NCBI GenBank assembly: GCA_013397455.1
Contig: VYZB01000210.1
Span: 101,644-165,643, forward strand
Reading direction: 5' to 3'
Length of the DNA stretch: 64,000 bases
DNA from: Crotophaga sulcirostris
Taxonomy: Eukaryota; Chordata; Aves; Cuculiformes; Crotophagidae
Part shown: piece by piece, positions 48,740-61,744 of the stretch
How positions within the stretch are numbered: position 1 is the stretch's first letter
Layout of the letters: the number at the start of each line of letters is the position of its first letter
Notes under the pieces: model-generated
Seen by the model: only the letters and a program-made list of their open reading frames with translations
Told to the model about the DNA's origin: nothing
Databases searched by the model: none
Position numbers and translations under genes: made by a program

Positions 48740-49565
48740 AACAGTGTTTATCATCTTTTCTACTGACCTGGTTGATGGAACAGAGTGGATCCTCAGCAGA
48801 TGATACAAAACCAGGACAGATATGCCGCTGTTCAGGGGGACCTCAACAGGCTGGAGAAACAAACCAACAGGAACCTCATGAAGTTCAGCAAAGGGAAACA
48901 CCAAGTCCTGCCCCAAGGGAGGAACAGCCCCATGCAGCAGTACAGGCTGGGACCAACTGAGTGGAAAGCAACTATGCAGATCTGGGATCTTGGTGGACAC
49001 CAAGTTGAACATGAGTCAGAAATGCAAATTTGAGTTCAATAGGGCCCTGGGCTGCATTAGGAAAAGTGTTGCCAGCAGGTAAAGGGAAGTAATCCTTCCT
49101 CTCTGCAATGGGGAGGCCACACTTGGGAGTGCTGTTCCCAGTGCTGGACATGGACATGGTGCAGCATCTGTCAAAGAAGGAAAGGTTGAGAGACCTGAGA
49201 TTGTTCAGCCTAAGGAAGAGAAAGCTCAAGGGGACCTTGCCACTGTGTATGAATGCTTGGTTGGAGGGGGCAGGGGGATGGAAGATGGAGGCATATTCTT
49301 CTCAGAAGAGGCTAGTAAAAGAAGAAAGGGCAGTGGACACAAACTGAAATACAGTACAGTCCATTTAAACACAAGAAAAACTTTTTCACTGGGCAGGAGA
49401 TCAGACACTGGAACAGGTTGCCCAAGAAGGCTGTAGAGTCTCTGTGTTTGGACATATCCAAAACCTAACAGAACACAATTCTGAGCAACCTGATGTAGGT
49501 GACCTTGATCTGAGGCTTCGATTAGGCCATCTCCAGGGGTGCCTTCCACTCAACCTTTCTGCGAT
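48740..49565 (+). mobile_element. degenerate CR1 LINE fragment including the end of ORF2
   Basis: This is the only CR1 here that reaches into the reverse-transcriptase ORF. In the frame 48785-49033 a diverged version of the C-terminal RT region is readable (QGDLNRLEKQTNRNLMKFSK, then GRNSPMQQYRLG). Downstream, CATTAGGAAAAGTGTTGCCA, TCTGCAATGGGGAGGCCACA, CAGACACTGGAACAGGTTGC and GAGCAACCTGATGTAGGTGA follow CR1 order. Frameshifts and stops occur throughout, for example TAA just after the GCCAGCAGG block. The element is dead and 5'-truncated, and about 830 bp remain. The usual octamer tail is eroded. Confidence 0.9.
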
Positions 49566-52500
49566 TTTTCAATTTTGTTGCAAAATGCAATTATTTGGAC
49601 CTATCTGAAGAATGATGTCCTCATTTGCTTAACTTCATGAAAACCCATGAAACTTTATAGAGAAATGAAATTATGACCTTTGTCCAAAAATTAAAAGCCT
49701 GTTGTGCTCATACATAAGCTTGGTTTTGATTCCATTATTCAGTTTAGGTCCTCAGGTATATTTGGTAATCGTATGTAAAAATAATGAATTTCACAAGCTC
49801 ACTGTCCAGCATGTTAAAAAGTTCTTCCCTTTTATATTTGAAAGAACTTCCTTTCAATTTTCTATATTCTTGTAATTCTTACACTATGAGGGTGAGGAAA
49901 TAGGAAAACGTGGGTTTGCCTTTAATCCTGAATTGGATTTTGTGGCTGCAACTGTCTGAAATATTTGTTGTTGTTGTTGTAGCAGGAGACATGGACCTCA
50001 TTGTGCTCTGCACAAAATCCATTAACAGTGTCTTCTTCTATTAAAAAAACAATAGTCTAGAAAAAAATCTAACTTTTCTGCATTCAAAAGACAACCATTC
50101 ACCAGAGTACTCTGAGTCTGTACACATTTTAGGTGTACCAATGCAATGGGAGGTATCTGGGGACTGGAATAAATCATCCAGCTGGACAGAGCGGACTGGG
50201 ACCCACCGGGCACAAATAAGCCAACAGATATTCCTGGAGTAAAAGCCATTGAGCCATTGCTGATCAGTATGACAGGGACTGAGGTAAGATTTTTTTTTTT
50301 ATAAGTTGATCATCTTTGAACATTATGTCAATGGAGATGTTTAAGAAGGGAATCAAAGTGATGAAAATAGGTTAGTTTTATAGGTATCTGTGTGAAACTT
50401 CTTTCAAACTCAGGGGGGCAGGCTGGAAAAAGACAATGAAGTTATGTCTCAGAAAAAAATAGTGAATAGACAACAAAGGTTAGCTTCACAGGCAGCTCAG
50501 AGACTACAGTTCCCACTAGGCAAGGAGATACACAAAAATGATGCTGACTCTTGGAGAGCTGTAATTTAGTTTCTTCAGCTCCAGTTTGGAAGAGAGTCCA
50601 GTCTCTGGTTACTGCAGCACTAGAGATACTATTACTGCTGGCGTAAACGGGAACCTCTTCCAAATACAGATAAGCAGCAAAGGATGTTATATTGAATTAT
50701 TCTACAAGTCTAGAGGTGACCCTGCTGAAATAGGCTTGAGGCCCACATGCGCGTAGCAACGCGGTGAGGTACATCCCACTACTGCTTTCACTATATCTTT
50801 TCTGTGGCTAGGAGAAGGCTTTGGTCCTCAGGGCTGTCAGCTGGGCGTCTTTACTGAGCACTAAATTTATTTTAAAAAGTAAATATTGCCGGGCTGATGG
50901 GTGCACTTAGCCTTGATGAAGTCATTAATGTGGTTTCCAGCAAACTGTTCATAAAATTCAGGGTTGCACTTAATTGCTACCATGTTCTTCCTCCTCATGT
51001 ATTCTTATATTAACAAGAAAAAATGCTGAAAGCCCTAATAAACTGCACACAGAAGAATGTTTGAACTGCAGTTAGCTGGTCACATCACCACAGATATGCA
51101 GACCAGTTGTCAAATGGGAGATTTTGTGTCACTTAAAGCACTGAATAACAGCACAGCCAGTGAGGTGGAGCAAACCCAGTTCTCCTGACCCAGATGCTAC
51201 TGGCAGACACACATCACTGGATGAGATGGATGGGAGGGTGAGGAGTGGAGTTCAGTTTATTTACTCTTAGAGTTGTGTCACCTTTTTTGGTTGACACTGA
51301 GCTGTGGTCTCACTGAAGAAGACTCACCAATATTCTTCTAAGGAAAGCTGAGGTTACCCCACCTTCTTCCTTTGAATTCCCTTGTGTTTCTGAACTTACA
51401 TCTCTGCAAAGGGACAGAATAATGCCTGGGTGCTGCCCAATCTGCTTACTTTGAGGCTTTTTCTTGGAAAAAGGGAGAAAGGGGAGCATGAGGCTAATTA
51501 ATTGCTAATGGGAGCATCAGACCATTTAAAGGACATGAACTTATTTTTAACCTCCAGCTTTGTGTAGATTTAAAGAGTCGGGTTAACCTCACTTTAGCTC
51601 TTTAAAACTAAACATCTTGTTTAAACAAATTGCTTAGGTTTTGTGTATGGTGGGCACCTTCAGAGGGCATTCATTCCCCTCTGTTTAGGGATATTTTAGC
51701 CCTCAGCAATCTCTCTCTACTTCTGGTATTTATCCCTCCCTGATCTTTTCCTCCTGAGTGCAGAGGGAGTCTCAGTGACGAGTCTGGGTTAGGTCACTAA
51801 TTCTGGAGAACCAGAACTAGGTGAGATCAACCTCACTATGTGTGATTGAATCTCAGACCTCCCAGCTGCTGTCAGGCCCAGCCAGCACATGCCAAGAGTT
51901 TCTGTGCTGCATGGGGTGGCAGTACCTGCACTTGCATTCCTTTTCTCTAACTCGAGCCTCTGGGGAAAGCTTGAGCAGTGTCTCTGCACTGAGATTAACA
52001 TTTCAAGGGCATCGCCTTGATACTCATACCTTGTGAGAACAAGATCTTTTTCTTTGCAGGCATATCACAGTGCAGTGAGACCAGTGGAGTTAAGCCAAGC
52101 AGGCATCCAACCTCGTGTATCTAATTTATGCCAACGCACAGGTTGCTGGAGGACACTGTCAGAGAGCCAGGATCCCTCTCCAGCCGGTTTAGATGGCTTG
52201 TGCTGCACAGTGGACCAGCCATTGAAACTACTGTGGTGGCTTTCTTTTAACAAGTCTGTCATACTGGTCTGGGGTTTTGGTTTTGTGGACAGCCTAGCAG
52301 CTAAAGACTGGGGTCTTGCCACTGTCTGCTGAAGAAACCACTCGATCCACTACTGAAATCCGGCTTGGGAAGCATCTGGCTGTGCATAACTTTACACACC
52401 ACCTCTAGACAAGACTGAAAATGTATTTTCCCACCAGCCACTGTGGGTGAAACAAACTGTAAGCAAAGCATAACTGTCCTGGATGGGATTTAGCCAGAAG

Positions 52501-53569
52501 ATCGGGAATGAGGTCTTCAATTTGAAGTCGCCCAGTTGTGGTAGAATCAGGCAAACCCCCCTTTGTTTCCATCTCCTTCCAGAAGCTAACATTCAAAGCT
52601 TAGCAAGAGGAATATACAGAATGTTTGAGGGCTAAATGTATCACCATCTGGAATGGGATTGCCAGAAAGAGAGCAAGAGAAAGACTCCTTTTTCACAAGT
52701 AACTTGTTTAATAAAAATAAAATTCCTCTTGCATTTCTGACATGGGACTGTAACCACTCCACCCTAACTCGCTTTGTCATGCTCAGATCTATGAAGTAAG
52801 AGGAAATTATAGAAATTTATCATGTCTGGGTTCTCAGGATTGATTATGACTCGCTGCTTTTATCTTCCAAACAGTCACTAAATCTAATTGCCTTGTTGTA
52901 ATGGATTAACCCCTGTGGTCCACAGTAGCATTTATATTGTGTTCAAAGAGACTGTTACAGAGTTAGGGTACATTTTTGCAGCAATATGCTTTCATAACAT
53001 GTAGGTGCTCTTTGGGCATAACTCACCCTTTGTGGGTCTTGGGGGTCTAATTGGCTCATTGCACTCCCTTTCTGCAGAGGATGAATTTCACATCACTTTG
53101 GGAGCAAGTATAGATGGGTCAAAGGGCTTTCCACAGCATAACCATTTCTTTTAAATTACAATGCAAGCAGATTTTGAAACCCTGTGTTCAAACACCAGCA
53201 TCTGTATTGTAATAAAAAACATTCCCTTGCTGATATTTGTGGGATTAGTGTTATTATTAGTCATGGTATCTTCGCCCCTGGGAGACCTGAACTCTAGGGT
53301 CAGGTCCTCAAGAAGGAGATGTACAAATACAGACCCTGTGTTAATAAAGTTACCACCTAAGACATCTTACATTGTGTTTGCTGAGGGCTAATGGCTTACA
53401 CGGGCCATCCTGGTGGCTCAGCTGGTCACAGTGATTCTCCAAGCAGTGGTAATGAGATCTTGTACTGCAGTGGTAAGTGTGAGGCAAGAAACAACAGATG
53501 GTTGTGGACAGCAATGGCAAGGGAAGGCAATAACTGCTATTCCATGTGATAACCGGTAGTCAAAGTATG
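49566..53569. other. intergenic, nothing recognised
   Basis: Unique-looking sequence. A (TTG)5 microsatellite lies at 49966-49981 and a CpG cluster (TGCGCG and GCGG) at 50749-50764. Overlapping open frames at 51789-52332 on both strands have no recognisable domain. Confidence 0.5.
49966..49981 (+). repeat. (TTG)5 microsatellite
   Basis: Five TTG units preceded by ATAT. Confidence 0.85.
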
Positions 53570-54350
53570 CTGAAACCCCAAATCCTGACCAGTGTCTTTG
53601 AAGGTACAGTGGGAGAACAATGTTTTAAGGAGGGGTACAAAAGAGGAGAATGCAGTAAAAATGGGAAGAAAATGAAAACATCAGAGGGATGAGGGATAGG
53701 ATCTGTGAAGATGTCATGTGGAGTAGGGCAACAAACGTTAAAGGATGAACACAAATGTCCCTGTTTGTATCAGGAGGAAGGAAGGAGAGCACTGTGAGGT
53801 AGAAAGCATGCAAGAGAAATGCACACGAGAAATGAGGAGTGTTACATTCCATCTTTGGAAGCAGTGGTGAGATCTGACTCAAAGAAAGTTCAAGAAGAAA
53901 TGTGATGACTAAAAGTCAAATGTGAGGCAGGGGAAAACAGGACTGAAGGGTTTGGTGATGTTAGGACATAGAGTTGTCTGGAAATAGCTAAAAAAAATTT
54001 AACTATAAGGTCAGGAAAGTTACAGGAAGAAGTGCTGGGTAGGAAGGAAATCAGCCAAGTCTTGGACTTGCCACAAGAGTCTCTGCACCCGACACAGGGT
54101 CAGTGAGAAGCAGCTGGGGGCAAGCCCCATGCATGAGAGGCAGAGCAGACATGACAAGGGGAAGGAAACACAAAAGGGAAGAGTAGGATTGAGGAAGTAG
54201 AGGCAGAGCCCATCACCAAAACAGAGACCAGCAACAGAGATGCTAGAGAGTACGGGCCATGATGACCAAATCAGGTCTAATGGGCAACCAGTTGGTGTAG
54301 TGGGAGAGGTGATAAGCAATGAATCTGAGAAGGGATGTCAGGACAGCAAG
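53570..54350 (+). other. purine-rich, strand-asymmetric intergenic block
   Basis: For about 800 bp the + strand is strongly enriched in A and G (GGGAAG, GAGG, AGAAG motifs) without a simple repeat period. Minus-strand open frames inside it (53560-53754, 53625-53882, 54020-54319) are F/L/S/P-rich, as composition predicts. I recognise no gene or repeat family. Confidence 0.5.
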
Positions 54351-57300
54351 TAGATATGGAGATACACCTTTGAAAAAAGCACTATAAATGAGATTTGAAT
54401 TAGGTTTGAGGTTCACAAAGGGTTTTTTCATGGAATTGCTTCATAGTCAGTCTAGAGTGAATAGAAAGCAATTGTGACCCAGGCTCTGCAGTCAGAGCAA
54501 ATCTAATCTAACATATATTCTTCTTTCATCATGCAAGACAATCACAATCTGAAATCAGTGTAACTGAATGTTTAATAGCTTCAAGCAAAAGAACAGAGCA
54601 AGGGAAAAAAATTCTTTAAATTACTTACTTTAAAGAAGGGTAAATTGTCTGATACATTTTTGTGGGTTTACAATTGCCAATATTATTAGTTTTATTTCAC
54701 TTTTTTACAATACACTTTTAATTAAAATGATTAGGGAAATTCTTGTCTTAACTCTTAGCAAAATAATTACTTTTAAAGATCTCGTTCACTCCTAAGTTGG
54801 TTTTGTATCCTAATTGTCACACTGGTAAGTGTTTAAATGAAGTGCTTCACACAAATTAATTGTCGTTGGAAAAAATGGAATATGTTTAAAGCCCGTTACA
54901 TAAAAATACCTTCTAATTACAGAAGTTGCTATGAAATGCTTTCCCTCTGTTTGTACAGCTTGAACAGTACACTTTAGGTCATGCTGAAATGGGTCAAGCT
55001 GAACTCCTATTTCACCTCTGAGTTTGGTACAATGGTTTTCAGAGGTTAGTTCAGGAGACTGCATTGCTGATCACTAACTCAGCGTCTTCTGACCCATCTT
55101 TAAATCTGATATTTTCCCACTGCAGCAAGTCATGAGGATTCACACGAGCAGGCTGAGATTCCAGTGTCTAGGGATATATTATTACTGTGGGTATAACCAT
55201 GACATCTTTGCAAACAACAAACCTTTCTTATCTGAGATGAGCTTAACTGTACTACTCAGAATCTGTATTGCAGAATAATTTATAGCAGTTCATTGGGACA
55301 CAAGCTGATACAGAAAAAGAAAACAACATTTTTACATTTTTATGCACAGTTTCTGCAGGGAACTGTAGTCTGGGTTAACTGTTTCACTGCCTTTTAAGAA
55401 AATTTGCCTGTTAAAGATGTAAATTCAGTGCTGCTTTCCCTATGCACATATATTTTTTGCTAGCTAAGGTACTTCTGGATGTTTCTGTGGTGTACTTCAG
55501 CATTCATATTTTGAATATTAGTAAAACTTCGGTTTCAATTTTATCTAGTAGCCATGACTTCCCCAACTCAATTGCGCGTAAAGGTTTTTGAGGAGGTGTT
55601 AGCAGAACTTGAGAAATCTGCTTTTTTTTTCAAACCCAGGCCATGCTGGGGTTGTGGCTTTTTAATGGCAACCCTGGTGAGGGCCCAGGGCCTTGTTATA
55701 GCACTTTTGAGTGTGGTCCCATGGTAAACGTGTTTACATCATAGACAAGTGCACTTATGCAAACCCACCGGCTCACGTCCTGAGGACCTGACCTTCTCCT
55801 TGGCGCGGGGCCATGATGTTCTTTAATGAGTATGTGCCTACCCGTGTTTCTGCATGTTAAATGTAGAAGGATGACTGGTGAACAGAATAAGAATTTAAAT
55901 TAAAAATATAAAATCAAGAACCAAAGAAAATCCGAAGCAAAATAGATGTCCAATCTCAAAACAAATTTGGCACCAGAAGGCTTCTCTCATGTTCAGACAT
56001 CTGCAGAAGGCCCAGCCACTGGCAAGAGGAGGATTTGAACAACAAACTAAACAGTGAAGTATTGTGTTTATGTGGGACCAACATGACAAACTCTATTTAG
56101 GTTTTATACCAAAAGCTTAACCTTTTGCAGTCTGTGGGTTTGAGTTGCACTAACAAGAAGAAATTACTGCGGCAGCTTTTTTTTTTTGCTTACGGTGTAA
56201 GGCCCCAGGCTCCTCAGTGTGGCTTCTCTCATAGCTGGCACACAATAACAGGGGTGCATGCCAAAGCTGCTCTTACTTCTCCAAGGCAATGAATCAGAAA
56301 GAACTGTGGTGTTCTAATCTGAGCGCGTTCTTTTGCTAGGCTGGAAGATCATTGCTTTCTTAGAAACCAGACAGACTTTGCAATCCTTCCCGCTCTCTCA
56401 TGTATTCTACTGCAGATAGTTCATTGGAGGCATACACAGACACACATTTTGACTAAGTAGCATGATGAATGAGCAGTCTGGTGACATACAAACTGCAGTT
56501 TGCTTTATTTAGATGTCTGCACCTCTCCTGTCAAGAGCAAATTACAAGGATGGGCAGAGAAATCGTTTCTTTCAAGCTGGTTGTTGGCTCCTAAGATGTC
56601 TCAACCCAGAAAACAGCTCCATTTGCAGAATCAAGGACAACATAAAGACCAAAGTCAAGAAAAGTTTGGACTCAAGAACTCATTAAGAACTCCTAAGTGT
56701 GTCTAGGCTCTTTGCTTTCCTTTGCAGTCTCAGAGTTGACATGGTGCCCTGAGATTTCATGACCTTCTATCAACAATTAGCCAGAAAATTAAAACTCATA
56801 ACAGCGTAACAGCATGTCTCTACATGGCAAAAATACCTGCTTATGTGCCAAGAAAGAGAGATGGAGATTCTGTGGGAGCACTGCCATCTGGAAACACCTG
56901 CCATAAAAGTATTTATGTGCATGTAGATGTGTGTGTGCATGTATCTGTCTGTGTACGTGTGTGTGCGTAGCTGCACACAGCTACTAATTTGAGACAAGAC
57001 AATGTATTTTCTTCTCCAAATTTCACTTTTATTCAATTTTTGCAATGCCCTCAGATGATTCATTCAACGTTTTAAAATGATGCCTTTGGGTTTGGCTTCA
57101 TTGCATGGATTGACCAAGACCACAATAAATCGGAGGTCTGATCTAATATTCATTCACCTCAAAGAGAAATTTTGCATTGGAGATATTGCCTAAAGACTAA
57201 GAGGACTGGAATGTCAATAATCTGATTGTTAAATGGGTACGCATACATAAAACCTAGAGTAATGGCTCTTTCATTCAGTAGGAACTGATTATAATTGAAA

Positions 57301-60300
57301 ATATAAAGAAACAGAGGCTTGAATTGTTCTCCTGGAGATATAATGGGTTTGAACAGTTGGAAGATCCACTGTAGTTCAAGTCTATTCTGAGATTTCTTTT
57401 CAAGGAAAATTAGTTTATTTTATAAGATGTGTGTGTTATGTGCAGACTGCAGGCTAGTAATTCACAAAAAAAAACCCAAGCAATAAGTCTTATCTCATTT
57501 TTTAATTCCCTGATTCCTTTGAATTTATTCCATATGCATGATTATTTATTACATATTTTTTTTGCAAAGGATTGTGAAGTCAGTAATCAGTAACGGCCAA
57601 GCTTTAAAATGAGAGCATCTACAACAGCTCAGAGTATCCGTTCACTTGAAATGTTTCTACACTCCCTGCTTTAAGCAAAGTTATTTACACGATGGATACA
57701 GCTATGTATACTCAGAACTGATGATGCACACTACTTTCCTTGAAATCTCTTAGAAGAACTCCTTGTAATTCGTGGCACTAGGGAAAATCCCCAGCAATGA
57801 TTTTTTTTTCTGAAATATTTTGGATTAATAAGAAAACCCAACCCAAACAAACAGAACACAACCAAACAAAATTTCCATCTGTATATGAATTGTGTACATA
57901 CATGCACAAATGTTGTCAGAATATAAATTCTACTTACTCAAGTCTCATTCATATGAAGTTTGCATTCCTCTGTGTGGGTGGGTGTGTTTTTATGTGTGTT
58001 TCTAAGGAATGTCTCAATCAAGTATTTTTAAAGTGTAACATTTTTGTTTTGTTAGAGATCTGACTGAGGTATCAGAAGCTAACTTGTTACTACATCAAAT
58101 ATTCTGCTACAAAAATGCACCTTTCAATTTGGTTTTCATTTTTAGCTGTTATTGTTAGTACCTTAGCTTAATACAGTAAGCAATGCAATGGAAGGGCATG
58201 TGGTCCTGCAACCTTCACCTGTTGTACTTTGCATGAATTTCAGGGTTTAGTGTGGACAATTTGCATAGTGGTTCACTTTGAACTACACTGATTGCAATGC
58301 AGGGTGCAGAGAAAATTCAGTAAATCACAGATGCTAATCACAGCCAGTGAACATCAATGACCAATCTACTTCAAATGACTTATCTGTCGCAGAGACTGGA
58401 TCCCAGTACCTGTGCTTTTGTGCATTCAGTTCTGCTACCTACACAGACCCTTTTAGGAAAGTATATGTTTTATTCTGGTTGATTTTATGGCCCTAAAGAT
58501 GAGTAGTTGCCATTTCCTGGAGCTAAACAGGCAATGGGTCTGCACTTACAGCTCATAGCTGGCTACTTTACTGTGATCTTAGTTAAAGGCAAGTAAGAGT
58601 TCTTGCAGTTTAGCTCAGAAGACACAGCTCCACAGAGGGAAGAAATAATTTACATGTTGATGCCTAAACCCAGATTATTTTGTACACAGCAACCAGGGAC
58701 CAGCCAACTCCCCATCCAGAAACTGTAAGGCAACTGGTTGTGGAGAGTCGCAACCTGCTGCCTGACAGGTTTGGAGCTGTCTAAAGTTTTGAGATGAGGA
58801 GTTCTATCCCAAATTTGAAGGAGTCCAAGCGAGGAGACCCAGGAATTTTCATAGATGCCTGGAAGTCATCCGTGACAGGGGGCATAGGGAAATGTACGCA
58901 CATGTGTTTGCTAAACAAATAAAGTGAATATGTTTCATGGACACTGCATGCAAACAGGAATATACTGAAGATAGCTTCAGGAGATGTTGCAGATTTATTG
59001 TCTTCTTAAATATTTTTCTTTCAGTTTTTCCTCCCAGGCCTGATTTTCTAGCTGTTCTACCATCCTCATGTGAATTTCACTGTTGTCCCCTGACTTCTCT
59101 CTGATCAGTGAATGCCCTTCCTTAAGAGAGGTGCCAGAATGGGATGCTGTGTCTCAGTTGGGAACATACAGATACTGAAGAGAGCAGGAGGGATGCCTCA
59201 TGGTCTTGTACACAACCCTAATCTTTGTCATTTTTGCCTTTTCTTCCAAACTGCCTGAGAGCATTTATGTACATTCACTCAGTTTCTGATTTTCTCCGAA
59301 ACTGACAGTCATCCTAATCTTGTATTTGTGCAGTTGATTATTCTTGTTCCAATCTGTATTTTCACATGTGCTGTTATTAGATTACACCCTGTTCTTTCAG
59401 ACCATTTCTCCACTTTGTTCAGCTCGTCCTAATTCCAATCCATTCTTCCAAGTAGTCTCTCCCATGCTGTTGATACTTCTACATATATTCTGTTCATCAT
59501 GAAAGTCACCTGTGAAATACTGAAAGTTCCAGACCAGGGCAGGCCCTTCCACATATGTTATTTACCAGAGCCTGAGCTTGATTTTCATGGATGAGGTAGA
59601 AAAACTTCTGTGTTCATTAGCATTGAACAACCATCATAATCTCCTTAAAGAAACACAGAAAATTTAACTGAGGATTAGAGTGGGTGTTCAGGGTACAGAA
59701 TAACTTACAACTGTACACGATAATAGGATGACAATTATTGCAAAAGAAGGCACACAAGTAAGATAGCATTAAGCAATTCCTTTTGTGTCTCTCTCTATTT
59801 ATATATAGTACCATTAATTGACCAGATGGGTCCAAATCTTCATCTTATTCAAATCTCTACTAGACTACATCAGCTGAGCCTCCAGCTTCTTGTCTTCAGA
59901 GCTGTAAATCCAAAGCCTTTCACACGTACAATGTTAAGCTGGAAAGTGAGTTTCTTCACTAAAACCCACAGAGGTGTGAATGTGCCCTGGCACTCTGGAG
60001 GATTTTGTTCTTTTGGTGTTAGGAAGGTTTTGATGTATTAAAGAGTTCTCTTTGCATAATATAGAGGACAGTTTTCATCTATGATGTTCTACCTCGGCTA
60101 ATACTAATATATATTGTGTAGACCAATAAAAATTTAATTAAAATCAGGCTGGCAAAAATGATGATGGGAGCATTTGGAGGGAAAAAACAAGCAGCTCCAT
60201 TTTTGAAGTGAAATGAAAACTTCAAGTAAATGTTGAAGAGTAAGTTACATGTAATCCTGAAAAACTCTCTGTGGAATCTCAGAACTTTTTAGAAATCGAT

Positions 60301-61708
60301 TGATTCCTTATGGCAAGACATTTATGTAAAGTTATAAACGTTAGTGTAATTAGGATCTTTTACTAGTAAAAAAAACCCCAAGTACATGAAAACTTTGTAT
60401 AATATATTTATATACATATTTGTGTATTTCATAAGCGGTTCACTGTAACATGCAAATTCCTTGGCTCTCGACACAGCTTGACACAGATGGTGAATTTCAG
60501 TCAGTTAAACGAGTGGAACATTAAACTTCAAACTTTTCCTTTTATCTTTCACCTTTCTCTGCTGTTTCCCTCCCATCTTTTCTGCCAGCTCCTCCACAAA
60601 GAAGCCTGGGAATGACTATAAGGCAGTCTCCTCAGATCGCTTAATATGACTTCTGTGAAGAAAGCCTGAATTCAAAGGCTTCATGTGAGAGACTGGGAGG
60701 ATCTTCATTTCTCCCTTGGCAGCACTTTAATGCTGATAAGTAGCAGCTTGCTCTGCATGGTTCAGTTAGGAGAGAAGATCTGCACAGGCTGACAGCATTT
60801 ACAGCCTTCTCCTGGAGTAGTCAAACCCCCTTTGGCTGATCTAGGGCACCACGTTCTCAAGATATACATAGCATCAACTTTTAAACTAGATCCATGGAAT
60901 TTTTTTCCAATATTAACACCATAATCCTTTGGCTGTGCCAAAGCACTGCAACCATGTGCTGATCATACAAAGGTTTTATTAGCAGCTTCTCGAAGCTGAA
61001 ATGTGGACACCACAACACATTAATCAATTCAGTGAATTCAAGGTCAGGGAAACAATGAAAATACATTAAATGTGATGGTGCACCTAACAGATTATCCACA
61101 TTAAACTGGTTATAGGCTCCAATGATTTGGCTAAAATATTTTTATAGCCCCTTGAAAAGAGCCACAGGTAAATATTTAATTCCTTTCCTTATAGTTTGTG
61201 ATAATGATTAATCATTTCCATTGACATATTAATATTTATAATTTTTAGAGCTTTCACTCCATTATCCCTTTCTCTGATTGATTAAAGAGCCATTGTATGC
61301 TGGGTCTTTCCTCCTTGAGAACATTTTTGCAGACTCTAATTGCATCACTGCTCAATTATCTTCCTGATAAACTCAACGAACTCAATGATTTTGACTCAGA
61401 TCGAGTTTCTCATTGAAAGCCATTTCCAGTAATTTGAGATTTGCCTTCCCATTTTCCAAAATTTCTTTAAATATGGAACCACTGGGAATATATTTATGAA
61501 ATATTCCAGCATTGATCTAATCAACGCTTATATAAAATCTTCTTCCTACTTGCCACCTTCTCATATTTTTTGTTTCCTAAGTTTGTCCTTATCCAATAGT
61601 GTCTTCCTGGGAGTGGCTGTGAAGTGCCTCCTTTTCTGAGACATCACTTCCAAGAAGAGAGTGTCTGATTCTGATCCTAGGTCAGATCTTTAATCCTAGG
61701 GAGACATT
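54351..61708. other. intergenic, mostly unremarkable
   Basis: AT-rich single-copy-looking sequence. Notable small items are the forkhead-type inverted motif at 55724-55737, a TG-rich array at 56916-56971 and an A/C-rich patch at 57831-57871. No exon is recognised. Confidence 0.5.
56916..56971 (+). repeat. imperfect TG-rich repeat
   Basis: About 55 bp of TGTG, CATG, TCTG and ACGTGTG units, giving alternating purine-pyrimidine sequence over most of its length. Confidence 0.8.
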
Positions 61709-61744
61709 TTTGTTTAAATTTTTTGTTTAAATTTTGTTTAAATT
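61709..61744 (+). repeat. three tandem TTTGTTTAAATT units
   Basis: Perfect copies of TTTGTTTAAATT lie at 61709-61720, 61722-61733 and 61733-61744, with spacing of 13 and 11 bp. Confidence 0.88.

Noticed and set aside
53560..54431. Minus-strand hydrophobic or proline/serine-rich small proteins
   Set aside because: Same compositional artefact from the purine-biased strand. No signal of coding constraint is visible.
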